Notes: generated by a model not told the origin, from the letters alone. Positions 38,418-48,340 are shown, counted from the first letter of the stretch. The stretch: 64,000 bases of DNA from Litoreibacter albidus (GCF_900107015.1 NZ_FNOI01000001.1:312501-376500), one strand, 5' to 3'. Translations and numbers: made by a program.

Positions 38418-39971
38418 TCAGTGCTCGAATTTCCTGATCTCACCTGACTTGAGGCGCGCGGCGTAGGAGGCCAGCTCTGTGCGCACCAGCTTCATCAGGA
38501 AGTAGAGGCAGAAGATGTTGACCACCGCCATGGCGAAGATCGCCGCGTCGGAGAAGTCGATTACTGGGCCGAGCGATGCCGCTGCGCCGATGACGATAAA
38601 GACGCAGAAGATCAGTTTGAACACCAGCTCCGTCGTCTTGCCCTCGCCAAACAGGTAGGTCCACGCCTTCAAGCCGTAGTAGCTCCAAGAAATCATGGTT
38701 GAGAAGGCGAACAGTACCACGGCAATGGCCAAGACGTAGGGGAACCAGCCGATGGCGGACCCGAAGGCGGCGGAGGTCAGCGCGACACCACTGTTACCAT
38801 CTACCGTTGCGATGGCGCTGCCCGCATCATTCAGCACGTAGTTTCCGGTGGTCGGGTCGATGATCAACTGTTGCGAGATCACGATAACCAACGCGGTCAT
38901 GGTGCAAATCACGACGGTGTCGATCAGCGGCTCCAAAAGGGACACGAAGCCCTCGGTGATGGGCTCTTTGGTCCGCACTGCGGAGTGCGCGATGGCGGCA
39001 GAACCAACACCCGCCTCGTTCGAAAAGGCGGCCCGTTTGAAGCCTTGGATCAGCGCACCGACCATGCCGCCAGCAACGCCCAGACCGGTGAAGGCCCCTG
39101 CGAAGATCTGGCCGAAGGCCCAGCCTATTTTGTCGTAGTTCACCAACAGGATAATCAGCGCCGCGCCGACATAGAGGATACCCATAAGAGGCACGACCTT
39201 CTCGGTGACGCGTGCAATGGACTTCACGCCGCCCACGATCACGACGAAGACGACAGCGGCGAAGATGACGCCTGTGATCCAGCCCGGATACTCGCCCACA
39301 ATGCCTGATATCTGCGCGTGGGCCTGATTGGCTTGGAACATGTTGCCACCGCCAAGTGCGCCCAGAATACAAAAGACCGAGAACAGGATGGCTAGGATTT
39401 TCCCACCGGGAAGGCCCAGCTCCGTAAAGCCCTTGGAGATGTAGTACATCGGCCCACCGGAGACGCTGCCGTCGGGGTATTCGTTGCGGTATTTCACGCC
39501 AAGCGTACATTCGGTGAACTTTGACGCCATGCCCAGAAGACCCGCGAGGATCATCCAGAATGTGGCCCCCGGGCCACCGATACCCACGGCCACTGCAACG
39601 CCTGCGATGTTGCCAAGGCCCACGGTGCCGGAGAGCGCCGTTGCGAGCGCCTGAAAGTGGCTCACCTCACCCGCGTCGTTCGGGTCGGAGTAGTCGCCTT
39701 TGACCAGCCCGATCGCGTGACTGAAGAAGCGAAACTGTACGAAGCCAAAGTAGATGGTGAAGATTGTTGCCGCGATCACCAGCCACATCACGATCCACGG
39801 GAAGGCTGTGCCGGGAAGTGGGGCGAAGATAAAGCTGACGAACGGGCCTGTGGCTGCCGCGAAGGCGGCGTTTACACGGGCGTCGAGGCCTTCGGCCTCT
39901 TGTGCCAGCGCGGGGCCAGCGGCAGCCATGAGCAAAGCAGCAGAGGCTGCGAGGTGTTGAATACGTTTCAT
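38418..39971 (-). CDS. Alanine/glycine:cation symporter (AGCS family)
   Basis: 517 residues, about eleven membrane segments. Family marks are GNIAGVAVAVGIGGPGATFWM, the amino-acid site region GSAAIAHSAVRTKEPITEGFVSLLEPLIDTVVICTMTALVI and AFSTMISWSYYGLKAWTYLFG. It takes up alanine or glycine with Na+. A signal-like N-terminus (ASAALLMAAAGPALA) before the first helix is common in this family. UspA lies 10 bases upstream on the same strand. Confidence 0.93.
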   Translation of the reverse strand: MKRIQHLAASAALLMAAAGPALAQEAEGLDARVNAAFAAATGPFVSFIFAPLPGTAFPWIVMWLVIAATIFTIYFGFVQFRFFSHAIGLVKGDYSDPNDAGEVSHFQALATALSGTVGLGNIAGVAVAVGIGGPGATFWMILAGLLGMASKFTECTLGVKYRNEYPDGSVSGGPMYYISKGFTELGLPGGKILAILFSVFCILGALGGGNMFQANQAHAQISGIVGEYPGWITGVIFAAVVFVVIVGGVKSIARVTEKVVPLMGILYVGAALIILLVNYDKIGWAFGQIFAGAFTGLGVAGGMVGALIQGFKRAAFSNEAGVGSAAIAHSAVRTKEPITEGFVSLLEPLIDTVVICTMTALVIVISQQLIIDPTTGNYVLNDAGSAIATVDGNSGVALTSAAFGSAIGWFPYVLAIAVVLFAFSTMISWSYYGLKAWTYLFGEGKTTELVFKLIFCVFIVIGAAASLGPVIDFSDAAIFAMAVVNIFCLYFLMKLVRTELASYAARLKSGEIRKFEH

Positions 39972-39981
39972 GTCAGCCCCC

Positions 39982-40419
39982 TTAGTTGACGACTGTGACG
40001 GGCACGCTGGCCTCCATCACAAGGTTTGCGGTTGAGCTGCCGAAGATGCGCTTGGACAGACCGGATTCCGTGGAGCGCCCGACGATGATCTGTGACGCGC
40101 CGGTTTCCTTGGCGATACTGTTCAGTGTGTCGGCCACGTTGCCGTGCCGAACCCGCCCGCTGGCATTCAGGCCACTGTCCGACAGGGACGCAACGGCAGG
40201 GGCGACGACGCGTTCATTCGCGGTGGAGATTTCCTCCTCGCGCCGTTTATGGCGCTGCGCGTTTTCTTCGGCGGTTTGGAAGGAATAGGGCGACCACTCA
40301 ATAACATAAACCACGAGCAATTCGCACGCGCCAATCTGGGTCGCCAGAGTTTTCGCAAATTCAAGCGCGCGATCCCCCGAGCTGTGCCCGTCTAGGCCGA
40401 TAACCAATTTCGTTGACAT
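39982..40419 (-). CDS. Universal stress protein (UspA family)
   Basis: 145 residues from ATG 40419 (MSTKLVIGLDGHSSGDRALEFAKTLA). A single Usp domain is seen, ending IIVGRSTESGLSKRIFGSSTANLVMEASVPVTVV. The ATP-binding G-x2-G-x9-G-S loop is altered, so nucleotide binding is uncertain. It ends 10 bases before the alanine symporter, suggesting it may regulate the transporter, a link also known for other Usp-transporter pairs. Confidence 0.88.
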   Translation of the reverse strand: MSTKLVIGLDGHSSGDRALEFAKTLATQIGACELLVVYVIEWSPYSFQTAEENAQRHKRREEEISTANERVVAPAVASLSDSGLNASGRVRHGNVADTLNSIAKETGASQIIVGRSTESGLSKRIFGSSTANLVMEASVPVTVVN

Positions 40420-40748
40420 AGTACTGTCTCCCATTGCGACCGCCCATCTTGTGTTTCGCGCGTTGGCAAGAGACGTATAACTTCTAATTTGAAGGCCTAA
40501 GCGCGTATTAGCGGTCAAGTTTTTCTATTGTCTCTCACCTGCAAGCTTAGACGATTATGCGTAAAAACCACGACAAATCCGGCGAGACGGGCGTGAAAAG
40601 CGTCAATATTGGGACCGAATTCGTCCGAAGGTGACGCGGGGGCAGGTTCGGCGTGCGCGCGAGGCTCGGCGGCGAGCCGCCGTCATAGGCTTGACCCGCC
40701 AAGGCGATCAGCGCAAATGTGACGACAAAATCGAGCAGGAGAGCGCAG
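40420..40748. other. Divergent promoter region uspA / lolC
   Basis: This 329-base spacer has no supported ORF. The right half is GC-rich with a short inverted repeat (GGCTCG-GCGG-CGAGCC, near 40663-40678). Nothing recognisable as a conserved box is seen. Confidence 0.4.
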
Positions 40749-42065
40749 TTGAGCAACAGCAGCCCCACCTCTACCACCCCGTTTGCGGGGTTTGAATGGA
40801 TGATCGCATGGCGCTACTTGCGCGCTAAACGCGCCGAAGGTGGCGTGTCTGTCATGACATGGATCAGCCTGATCGGCATCACATTGGCGGTGGCCGCGTT
40901 GATCATCACCTTGGCCGTGCGGTCTGGCTTTCGCTACGAATTCGTAGACACGATCTTGGGCGCGAACGCCCATGTCACCGTGTATTCGTCCGGTCAAACC
41001 AACGACGCGGGGACTTTCGCGCAGGTCATTCAAGACTATGACGGGCTGACCGCCAAGATGGCCGACGCGCCGGGGGTTGTACGTGCGGCACCCCTCGTGA
41101 AAGGGCAGGTCATGGCGGCAGCGCCCGCGGGCGGCAATGCCGCGGCGGAGGTGTTTGGCATCCGTGCGCAAGACCTGTCCTCCGTGCGCCGCGTGGCGGA
41201 GCCGGAGCAACGCCTTGGTGATCTGGCGCAATTTGGCGTGGCGAACAACGGTATGACCATTGCTATCGGCTGGGGCGTTGCGCGCAGCTTGGGTGTATCA
41301 GTCGGCGACAAAGTTAAGCTGATTTCGCCAAATGGCACGAAGACGGCATTTGGCACTTCACCACGCATCGTGGCGTTTGAGGTGGTCTATGTCTTCCAAG
41401 TGGGCCGCTACGACATCGACCGCACACGCGTCTACATGCCGTTCGACAAGGCGCAAGAATACTTCAACCGTGAAGGCGTTGCGGACGAAATTGAGGTTAT
41501 TCTTGATGACCCCGAGAACGTTGGCACGCACGAGCGCGACCTGCTGGCGGCGGCCGGTGACGGTGCGTTGCTTTGGACGTGGCGTGACAGTTCGGGCGCG
41601 TTCCTGAATGCGCTGGAAATGGAAGACAACGTGATGTTCCTGATCTTGTCGGTGCTGGTGCTAATCGCGTCGATGAACATCGTCTCTGGTTTGATCATGT
41701 TGGTGAAAAACAAGGGCCGTGACATTGGCATTTTGCGCACCATGGGCCTGTCGGAGGGCTCCGTGTTGCGGGTGTTCTTTATTTGCGGCGCGTCTATTGG
41801 CGTGATTGGCACCATCTTGGGGATGATCCTTGGGTGCCTGTTTGCTATCTACATCGACCAGATTTTCGGGCTCGTGAACTGGGTCGCTGGCGGTGGCGTT
41901 TGGGATCCGTCCGTGCGCCTGATCTCCAAGCTACCGGCGCGATTGGAGTGGGGGGACGTGGTGTCCGCCATTTCGCTTTCGCTGTTCCTCAGCTTTGTCG
42001 TCACCATCTTTCCGGCCCGCCGTGCGGCCCGCATGAACCCAGTGGAGGCCCTGCGCTATGAGTAA
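40749..42065 (+). CDS. lolC: Lipoprotein-releasing ABC permease LolC/E type
   Basis: 438 residues from TTG 40749, which has AGGAGA seven bases before it. GTG 40719 upstream has no such site. Four membrane segments: one near residue 30-60 ([25 protein letters not shown]), and three at the C-terminus with a large periplasmic domain (about 60-270) between. The FtsX-like C-terminal core has [33 protein letters not shown]. It extracts outer-membrane lipoproteins for LolA. No second LolC/E gene is in the window, so it may work as a homodimer (LolF type). Its stop lies inside lolD, overlapping by eight bases. Confidence 0.93.
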   Translation: MSNSSPTSTTPFAGFEWMIAWRYLRAKRAEGGVSVMTWISLIGITLAVAALIITLAVRSGFRYEFVDTILGANAHVTVYSSGQTNDAGTFAQVIQDYDGLTAKMADAPGVVRAAPLVKGQVMAAAPAGGNAAAEVFGIRAQDLSSVRRVAEPEQRLGDLAQFGVANNGMTIAIGWGVARSLGVSVGDKVKLISPNGTKTAFGTSPRIVAFEVVYVFQVGRYDIDRTRVYMPFDKAQEYFNREGVADEIEVILDDPENVGTHERDLLAAAGDGALLWTWRDSSGAFLNALEMEDNVMFLILSVLVLIASMNIVSGLIMLVKNKGRDIGILRTMGLSEGSVLRVFFICGASIGVIGTILGMILGCLFAIYIDQIFGLVNWVAGGGVWDPSVRLISKLPARLEWGDVVSAISLSLFLSFVVTIFPARRAARMNPVEALRYE

Positions 42066-42741
42066 CGCGGCATTACTGCTCGACGGGGTCGAGAAAGTTT
42101 ACAACCAAGGCAAACCCAACGAGATCGCGGTTTTGCGCGGTGTGCATCTGGAGGTCTCGCCGGGTGAGGTGGTCGCCATGGTGGCACCGTCTGGTGCGGG
42201 CAAATCGACCCTACTGCATATGGCGGGGTTGCTCGACACACCGGATGCGGGGCGCGTCACCATTGCGGGCGATGATCTGAGCGGCAAAAGCGACCGCGCG
42301 CGGACGGCGGCGCGGCGCTCCAAGATCGGCTTTATCTACCAGTTCCATCACCTGCTGCCGGAATTCACAGCCTTGGAAAACATTGTGCTGCCGCAACTTG
42401 CCGCTGGCGTGCCGAAGGGTGAGGCACAAGAGCGTGCGCTTGATCTGCTTGGCAAGGTGGGGGTTGCTGCGCGCGCTGCGCACCGTCCGGGCGAATTGTC
42501 AGGCGGGGAGCAGCAACGGGTTGCGTTCTGCCGTGCTCTGGCAAACCAACCGGGTTTGCTGTTGGCGGACGAGCCGACCGGCAACCTAGACCCGGGCACC
42601 TCCGATCAGGTGTTCGACGCGCTGATGACGCTGGCCCGCGACACTGGCTTGGCGGCGCTGATCGCCACGCACAACCTAGAGTTGGCGGGACGAATGGACC
42701 GTGTGGTGCGGTTGGAAAACGGGGTGTTGGTGGACGCTTAG
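42058..42741 (+). CDS. lolD: Lipoprotein-releasing ABC ATPase LolD
   Basis: 227 residues. Walker A is [11 protein letters not shown] near residue 43-52, the signature [15 protein letters not shown] near 145, and Walker [17 protein letters not shown] near 165. The sequence between Walker A and the signature ([21 protein letters not shown]) is LolD-like. It powers LolC. It overlaps lolC by eight bases at the start and its TAG overlaps the TAA of the opposing lipase-like gene at the end. Confidence 0.95.
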   Translation: MSNAALLLDGVEKVYNQGKPNEIAVLRGVHLEVSPGEVVAMVAPSGAGKSTLLHMAGLLDTPDAGRVTIAGDDLSGKSDRARTAARRSKIGFIYQFHHLLPEFTALENIVLPQLAAGVPKGEAQERALDLLGKVGVAARAAHRPGELSGGEQQRVAFCRALANQPGLLLADEPTGNLDPGTSDQVFDALMTLARDTGLAALIATHNLELAGRMDRVVRLENGVLVDA

Positions 42742-43685
42742 GCGTCCTCTGACGCGCCCAAAAACAGCTCTACAGTCGCGTCATAGACATCGGCCTGCAC
42801 GTCGGGCCGATCCATGACAACCTCATGCTCCGCCCCGTCAACGAGGCGCAGTTCTCCGGTGTTCCACCGCGCCATGCGGTCGTGAACGGCTTTGGTGTCT
42901 ACGATGCGCTCGTTCGTGCCTAGGAAGGTGATCGTCGGCACATTGGGCGTGGGGCTTAGCGACAGGGCGCGGCATTCTTTCAAGGCCTCGTTCAGCCAAG
43001 CCATCGACGGCCCGCCAAGGGCCAGCTCTGGATGCGCAATCAACTGGTGTCGCATCTGCGCGTACATGTTCTCGTCTCGGGTCAGCAGGTTACCCTCGAA
43101 CGGCTGCACCATCACATAGGACTGCCCAGTGGTACCAGGGGCTAGAAGTTTCTCGAAGTTGGTCTTGCGCGACAGGGTCGACAATGCCCAACCCGCGCCG
43201 CGCCGAACCGGATCAAGCGATATGCCCCACATCGGGCCGGTGAACACGGCGGCATCGACGGGCAAGCCGTTCATCAACGCACGTAGGCCGATGCAACCGC
43301 CCATGGAATGCGCGAACAGGCCCGTTGGATCGGGCAGGTCTAACTCCGGCAATGCGGCAAGAACGGCATCAATATCTTTTTGGTATTCTTGGAAATCGTC
43401 GACATGGCCGATTGCAGCGTTGTCCAGCGCACGGTCGGCAAGTCCTTGGCCGCGCCAGTCAATCGCAACCGTAGAGAAACCGCGGTCCTGAAAACCTTGG
43501 GCCGCGGCGCCGTATTTCTCAATAAATTCCGTACGACCGGGAAACAGCAGCACGGTACCTTTGTCCCCGCCGCCCCAAACGCCAATGCGGATACGAACAC
43601 CGTCGGAGGTGGTTAACCAGTAGGCAGAGCCGCCGTCTGGCCCATTCGCAACATCAGCGTGAAAGGGGGCAGGGGTTAAGCTCAC
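42738..43685 (-). CDS. Alpha/beta hydrolase, lysophospholipase (PldB) type
   Basis: 315 residues of the serine aminopeptidase S33/lysophospholipase group. [38 protein letters not shown] is the family N-terminal region, the nucleophile elbow is AHSMGG, the acid is near [14 protein letters not shown] and the histidine in [13 protein letters not shown]. It likely acts on monoacylglycerols or lysophospholipids. Its start overlaps the SCP2 protein stop by four bases (ATGA), so the pair is an operon. Confidence 0.88.
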   Translation of the reverse strand: MSLTPAPFHADVANGPDGGSAYWLTTSDGVRIRIGVWGGGDKGTVLLFPGRTEFIEKYGAAAQGFQDRGFSTVAIDWRGQGLADRALDNAAIGHVDDFQEYQKDIDAVLAALPELDLPDPTGLFAHSMGGCIGLRALMNGLPVDAAVFTGPMWGISLDPVRRGAGWALSTLSRKTNFEKLLAPGTTGQSYVMVQPFEGNLLTRDENMYAQMRHQLIAHPELALGGPSMAWLNEALKECRALSLSPTPNVPTITFLGTNERIVDTKAVHDRMARWNTGELRLVDGAEHEVVMDRPDVQADVYDATVELFLGASEDA

Positions 43686-43969
43686 GACAGGACCGAGCCG
43701 AGCTTCATGGCTGTGCCCATGTCACCGTCAACGGTGAGCTTGCCGCTCATGAAGGCTGCAGTGGGATTCATTTCGCCGCTCAGGATTGCCTCGAAGGTTT
43801 CGGCGTCTGCCGTCATCGTGCATTCCGCTTCGTCGTCGCCCGCGCGTACACCGTCGCCGTCAACCATGATCGCACCTTCGTCCTCGATCACGAATTTTAC
43901 GGAGCCGTCAAAGCCGCCGTCCATTTTAGCTGACAAAGCAGTTACGGCTTGGTTAATTACGTCGCTCAT
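43682..43969 (-). CDS. SCP2 sterol-binding family protein
   Basis: 95 residues ([95 protein letters not shown]), a complete SCP2 domain that binds lipids in a hydrophobic tunnel. ATG 43969 follows GGAG. With the lipase-like gene behind it, it suggests a lipid-handling unit. The divergent TPR gene starts 82 bases away. Confidence 0.9.
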   Translation of the reverse strand: MSDVINQAVTALSAKMDGGFDGSVKFVIEDEGAIMVDGDGVRAGDDEAECTMTADAETFEAILSGEMNPTAAFMSGKLTVDGDMGTAMKLGSVLS

Positions 43970-44051
43970 GAAGAGTTCTCCTGAAAAAGTGATGGGACGG
44001 ATGCCTGCACCTTTTGATTTTTGCAAATCATCCGCTAGAGTTAAAGGCGTT

Positions 44052-44612
44052 ATGGTAGTTTCCCGCACAGTCCTCAATATTTTCGTTACGGCATTTCTGT
44101 CGGTTTCCGTTTTCAGCGTGCCAAGTCTGGCAGATGAGACGAAGCTGGACGGGTTGTACGATCAGCTAAGCGCGCCCGATTTGGAAGATCCGCAAAGCGT
44201 CGAGCGTCAGATCTGGGCGGAATGGTCGCGGTCGGGCTCTGCGTCGATGGACCTGTTGCTGTCGCGAGGGCGACGCGCGATGGAGAACGGTGATTTTGCC
44301 AAGGCAATTAACCACCTGACCGCATTAACCGACCATGCGCCGGAATTCGCCGAAGGCTGGAATGCCCGTGCGACGGCGTTTTTCAATGCCGATGAATACG
44401 GGCTTTCAATCGCTGACATCCAGCGCGCGCTGGCGCTGAACCCACGCCACTTCGCCGCGCTGCAAGGATTGGGGCGTATTTTGGAGGAGTTGGACCGCAA
44501 GGAGGATGCACTTGCGGCGTATCAATCTGCGGCCGCTATACATCCCCAGCGTGAGGGCCTAAAAGAGGCCATCGAGCGGTTGGAGAAAACGATCTCCGGC
44601 CAAGACATCTAG
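44052..44612 (+). CDS. Exported TPR protein
   Basis: 186 residues from ATG 44052 (AAAGG before it), with a signal peptide (FVTAFLSVSVFSVPSLA, near 10-26). Tetratricopeptide repeats from about residue 78 (AMENGDFAKAINHLTALTDHAPEFAEGWNARATAFFNADEYGLSIADIQRALALNPRHFAALQGLGRILEELDRKEDALAAYQSAAAIHPQ) make at least three units. Likely a periplasmic scaffold. No partner is visible. Confidence 0.85.
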   Translation: MVVSRTVLNIFVTAFLSVSVFSVPSLADETKLDGLYDQLSAPDLEDPQSVERQIWAEWSRSGSASMDLLLSRGRRAMENGDFAKAINHLTALTDHAPEFAEGWNARATAFFNADEYGLSIADIQRALALNPRHFAALQGLGRILEELDRKEDALAAYQSAAAIHPQREGLKEAIERLEKTISGQDI

Positions 44613-44618
44613 ACGGCT

Positions 44619-44636
44619 GGCCGGAAACTTCCGGCC
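44619..44636. repeat. Near-palindrome between TPR gene and helicase gene
   Basis: GGCCGGAA and TTCCGGCC form perfect 8-base arms around AC. It starts seven bases after the TPR stop and ends 22 bases before the helicase start. Could be a hairpin at the transcript end. No T-run follows. Confidence 0.4.
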
Positions 44637-44657
44637 CCCGAACTCTAAGGGCAAGAT

Positions 44658-47408
44658 ATGAGCCAACAGGCACGCGTCACTGCGGTTCTTGGCCCGACCA
44701 ACACTGGCAAAACCCACTACGCTATCGAGCGCATGCTGGCGCACCGCACCGGCATTATCGGCCTGCCGCTGCGGCTTCTGGCGCGCGAGGTTTACGATAA
44801 GATTGTGGCTCTGCGTGGTCCGTCCGTTGTGGCGCTGATCACCGGCGAGGAGCGCATTGTGCCGGACCGTGCCGCCTACTGGGTGTGCACGGTGGAGGCG
44901 ATGCCGGAGGGCATGGGCACGGATTTTCTGGCGATTGACGAAATCCAGCTGTGTGCCGATCCGGAACGCGGGCATGTCTTCACGAACAGATTGCTGCGCT
45001 CTCGCGGTCAGCTGGAGACGTTGTTCATGGGGTCCGACACCATGAAAAGTGCCATCGCCGCTATGGAGCCGAAAGCGCAATTCATGCGGCGTGAGCGATT
45101 TAGCGAATTGACCTATACAGGTTCGAAAAAGATAAGCAGACTGAAGCCGCGCAGCGCCATCGTCGGCTTTTCTGTTGAAAATGTGTATGCCATTGCGGAG
45201 TTGATCCGCCGCCAAAAAGGTGGCTGCGCCGTGGTTATGGGAGCGCTTTCGCCGCGCACACGTAACGCGCAGGTGGAGATGTACCAAAACGGGGACGTCG
45301 ACTATCTGGTCGCCACAGATGCGATCGGCATGGGGCTGAATCTTGATGTGAGCCATGTCGCGTTCTCGGCTTTGTCAAAGTTCGATGGGCGCCGCATGCG
45401 CCGCCTTATGCCCAATGAATTGGCGCAGATCGCGGGCAGGGCGGGCCGCTACATGCAGCCCGGAACCTTTGGCGTGACAGGAGAGGCTTCTGATTTGGAG
45501 CCGGAGGTGGTGGAGGCGATCACATCCGCTCGGTTTACGCCGATCAAGAAGCTGCAGTGGCGCAACGACCGGCTTGAATTCGGATCGATCGGGCGTTTGC
45601 TGCAAAGCCTGGAGATGCGCACCAATGACGACTGGCTGAGCCGCGCCCGCGACGCCGATGACGTGATCGCGCTGAAGTCCCTGCGTGATGTGGCGCAAGT
45701 GGACGCCCGTGTGTCCACGCCCCATGACGTGAAGCTGTTATGGGATGTGTGCCGGATACCGGATTTCAGGGGAATCAGCCAAGGAGAGCATTCCGCCTTG
45801 CTGGAGGCGATTTTCGGCTATTTGCACGACAAGGGTGAAGTTCCGCGCGACTATATCGCCGGCCAAGTTGCCCGTATCGACCGCACGGACGGCGGCATTG
45901 ACGCGCTGTCCAAGCGGTTGGCTTTTATTCGCACTTGGACCTATGTCGCGCAGCGCAAAGGCTGGGTGCAGGACGAAAGCCATTGGCGCGGGGAAACCCG
46001 TGCTGTAGAAGACCGCCTGTCAGATGCGCTTCATGGCGCGCTGACGCAAAGATTTGTCGACCGGCGCACATCCGTGTTGTTGCGGCGGTTGAAGCAGAAG
46101 GAGAGCCTCGTGGCTGACGTAAACGACAAGGGTGAAGTGACGGTTGAGGGCGAGATGATCGGCCGTCTTGATGGGTTCCGGTTTCGGCAGGATCAAACCT
46201 CTAGCCCAGACGAGGCAAAGATGCTGCGCCAAGCGGCGCTGGCGGCTTTAACACCGCACTTCAACCTGCGCGCTGATAAATTCTACAATGCGCCGGACAC
46301 TGAGATGGATTTCACCGAGCAAGGTGGATTGATGTGGGGTGAGATGGCCGTTGGCAAGCTGGTGAAAGGCGCGTCTGCGTTGAAGCCGGATGTTGAAGCC
46401 TTCGTTGACGAAGAAGCTGGCGCCGATGTTGCCGAGAAGGTCAAACGCCGCTTGCAGCACTTCATTGACCGCAAAGTGACTGCGGCGTTTGAGCCGATGA
46501 TGGCGCTGTCGAACGACGAGACACTGACGGGCCTTGCAAAAGGCTTTGCGTTTCAGATGTCAGAAGCTCTGGGCGTGCTGCCACGTGACGCGGTTGCCAA
46601 CGATGTCAAAGCGCTGGACCAGGAGGCGCGCGGCGCGTTGCGCAAGCACGGCATTCGTTTCGGCCAGTTCACAATCTTCATGCCCCTGCTGTTGAAACCC
46701 GCCCCGACGCGTTTGCGTTTGGTGCTTTGGTCGCTGCAAAAGGATCTGGCCGAGTTCCCCGAATCCCCGCCACCTGGTTTGGTTACTGTTCCTGCAGTTG
46801 TTGACGCGCCTGAGGGATATTATACGCAAGCTGGCTACCGTCTAGCGGGTGACCGCGCGATCCGTATTGACATGCTAGAGCGCTTGGCCGACCAACTGCG
46901 TGCGGAAAACAGCCGTGGCGGATTTGAGGCCAAGGCCGATATGCTCTCGATCACGGGGATGACGCTGGAGCAGTTCTCTAATTTGATGACGGGTTTGGGC
47001 TATAAAGCCGAGAAGGCAGAGCGCCCGAAGATCAAAGCGGCCCCCACAGTGTCTGCGCAGGAAAAGACGTCACCAGCCGAAGACGCGGCAGCGGCTGTAG
47101 CCGAGGGTGCGTCAGATGGTAAGGCTATTGTAGACGCTCCCGCCGAGGCAGAAAACGCTGCGCCGGAGATGGAGGTGTACTACACCTTCACATGGGGCGG
47201 ACAAGGGGCACGCAAACCGCGCGAGGGCGCGCGTCCGCAAGGTGACGCACGTGGTAAAGGGAAGCCCGGCGGTAAACCGAAGGGTAAGGGCGGCGCGCGT
47301 CGCGACGCAAGCGCGAAGACCTACCAAGCCCGACCGCCAAAGAAAGAAAAGGCAATCGACCCCGATAATCCGTTTGCGGCAGCCCTGATGGGGCTGAAGA
47401 AAGACTGA
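44658..47408 (+). CDS. SUV3-like superfamily II RNA helicase
   Basis: 916 residues. Walker A is GPTNTGKTH (12-20), then GLPLRLLAREVYDKIV, TGEER, the DEIQ box at 94-97 and motif VI AQIAGRAGRYMQPGTFG near 260. This matches the mitochondrial SUV3 helicase family, which unwinds RNA and, in mitochondria, feeds the degradosome. The middle region has a Suv3 C1-like domain and the last 60 residues are Gly/Lys/Arg-rich (GARPQGDARGKGKPGGKPKGKGGARR), a likely RNA-binding tail. An S4-domain gene follows 70 bases later. ATG 44658 is the start by position and ribosome site. Confidence 0.93.
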   Translation: MSQQARVTAVLGPTNTGKTHYAIERMLAHRTGIIGLPLRLLAREVYDKIVALRGPSVVALITGEERIVPDRAAYWVCTVEAMPEGMGTDFLAIDEIQLCADPERGHVFTNRLLRSRGQLETLFMGSDTMKSAIAAMEPKAQFMRRERFSELTYTGSKKISRLKPRSAIVGFSVENVYAIAELIRRQKGGCAVVMGALSPRTRNAQVEMYQNGDVDYLVATDAIGMGLNLDVSHVAFSALSKFDGRRMRRLMPNELAQIAGRAGRYMQPGTFGVTGEASDLEPEVVEAITSARFTPIKKLQWRNDRLEFGSIGRLLQSLEMRTNDDWLSRARDADDVIALKSLRDVAQVDARVSTPHDVKLLWDVCRIPDFRGISQGEHSALLEAIFGYLHDKGEVPRDYIAGQVARIDRTDGGIDALSKRLAFIRTWTYVAQRKGWVQDESHWRGETRAVEDRLSDALHGALTQRFVDRRTSVLLRRLKQKESLVADVNDKGEVTVEGEMIGRLDGFRFRQDQTSSPDEAKMLRQAALAALTPHFNLRADKFYNAPDTEMDFTEQGGLMWGEMAVGKLVKGASALKPDVEAFVDEEAGADVAEKVKRRLQHFIDRKVTAAFEPMMALSNDETLTGLAKGFAFQMSEALGVLPRDAVANDVKALDQEARGALRKHGIRFGQFTIFMPLLLKPAPTRLRLVLWSLQKDLAEFPESPPPGLVTVPAVVDAPEGYYTQAGYRLAGDRAIRIDMLERLADQLRAENSRGGFEAKADMLSITGMTLEQFSNLMTGLGYKAEKAERPKIKAAPTVSAQEKTSPAEDAAAAVAEGASDGKAIVDAPAEAENAAPEMEVYYTFTWGGQGARKPREGARPQGDARGKGKPGGKPKGKGGARRDASAKTYQARPPKKEKAIDPDNPFAAALMGLKKD

Positions 47409-47422
47409 GCGGTTCATTTGGA

Positions 47423-47470
47423 CAAAAGTCTCCAAGAGACTTTTGGGAAAACTCTGATACAGAGTTTTCC
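47423..47470. repeat. Double-hairpin intergenic repeat (REP-like)
   Basis: Two perfect inverted repeats lie back to back: CAAAAGTCTC (47423-47432) with GAGACTTTTG (47436-47445), loop CAA. GGAAAACTCTG (47446-47456) with CAGAGTTTTCC (47460-47470), loop ATA follows. The two stems resemble each other. It is positioned 15 bases after the helicase stop and the second stem ends just eight bases before the first ATG of the next gene. Confidence 0.8.
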
Positions 47471-47490
47471 GTGCAGCGATGCCGCGCGTG

Positions 47491-47859
47491 ATGTCAGAGA
47501 CGCTTAGAATAGATAAGTGGCTCTGGCATGCGCGGTTTTTCAAAACCCGCACGCTGGCGGCCAAACAGGTGACCAGTGGGCATGTTCGTGTGAACGCGGG
47601 AAAAATCGACAAAGCAGCCTATAAAATCGGGGCCGGGGACGTTCTGACCTTCGCCCAAGGCGATAGAATAAGAGTGGTCGAAATCTTGGCCTGCGGTACA
47701 CGGCGCGGCCCCGCCCCCGAAGCGCAGACCCTCTATTTGGACAAAACCCCAGCACATGTGTCCAAGCCAAAAGCGTTCGGCGCGGACCGCGTTGGTGGGC
47801 GTCCCACGAAGAAAGATCGGCGCAGTCTTGATCTTTCACGGGATCGTGGCCTTGAATGA
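47491..47859 (+). CDS. S4 RNA-binding protein (Hsp15/RqcP-like)
   Basis: 122 residues from ATG 47491 (ATG 47479 is an alternative with four more). The S4 domain LRIDKWLWHARFFKTRTLAAKQVTSGHVRVNAGKIDKAAYKIGAGDVLTF matches heat-shock protein 15 (HslR), which recycles stalled nascent chain-tRNA on 50S subunits. The C-terminal half is basic (GGRPTKKDRRSLDLSRDRGLE). It follows the SUV3-like helicase. The pair suggests a role in RNA or ribosome quality control. Confidence 0.88.
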   Translation: MSETLRIDKWLWHARFFKTRTLAAKQVTSGHVRVNAGKIDKAAYKIGAGDVLTFAQGDRIRVVEILACGTRRGPAPEAQTLYLDKTPAHVSKPKAFGADRVGGRPTKKDRRSLDLSRDRGLE

Positions 47860-47910
47860 TCCGTCCCTGAGGCTTAGGACAATCGCGATAAGAAAAATCG
47901 GACACCGCAC

Positions 47911-48249
47911 ATGACCTATATTGTCAACGACGCCTGCATCGCCTGCAAATACACAGATTGTGTTGAGGTTTGCCCCGTAGATTGTTTCTATGAGGGTGAG
48001 AACATGCTGGTGATCCACCCTGATGAATGCATCGACTGTGGTGTATGTGAACCCGAATGCCCCGCAGATGCCATCCGTCCGGACACCGAGCCGGATATGG
48101 AGAAATGGGTCGAGTTCAATCGCAAGTACTCGGAAATGTGGCCTGTTATCATTACCAAGAAAGATCAGTTGCCAGAAGCCGAGGAACGCGACGGCGAAGA
48201 AGGCAAGTTGGAAAAGTACTTCTCTGAAAAGCCCGGCGAGGGCGGCTAA
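47911..48249 (+). CDS. fdxA: 7Fe-8S ferredoxin FdxA
   Basis: 112 residues. Cysteines lie at 9, 12, 17, 21, 25, 40, 43, 46 and 50, the pattern of Azotobacter FdI, where Cys at the first, third and last places bind a [3Fe-4S] cluster and the rest a [4Fe-4S] cluster. FdxA is a low-potential electron carrier linked to oxidative stress. It is preceded by the S4 gene with a 51-base gap and followed by the small-RNA candidate and carD. Confidence 0.95.
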   Translation: MTYIVNDACIACKYTDCVEVCPVDCFYEGENMLVIHPDECIDCGVCEPECPADAIRPDTEPDMEKWVEFNRKYSEMWPVIITKKDQLPEAEERDGEEGKLEKYFSEKPGEGG

Positions 48250-48340
48250 AGGGATTAGCTTCTCGCGTTAATCCGGCGCTGAAATCGGCATGACTTCCGA
48301 TATGCCCGATTCTGTGTTATGGTGTTCTCAACGAATGGGG

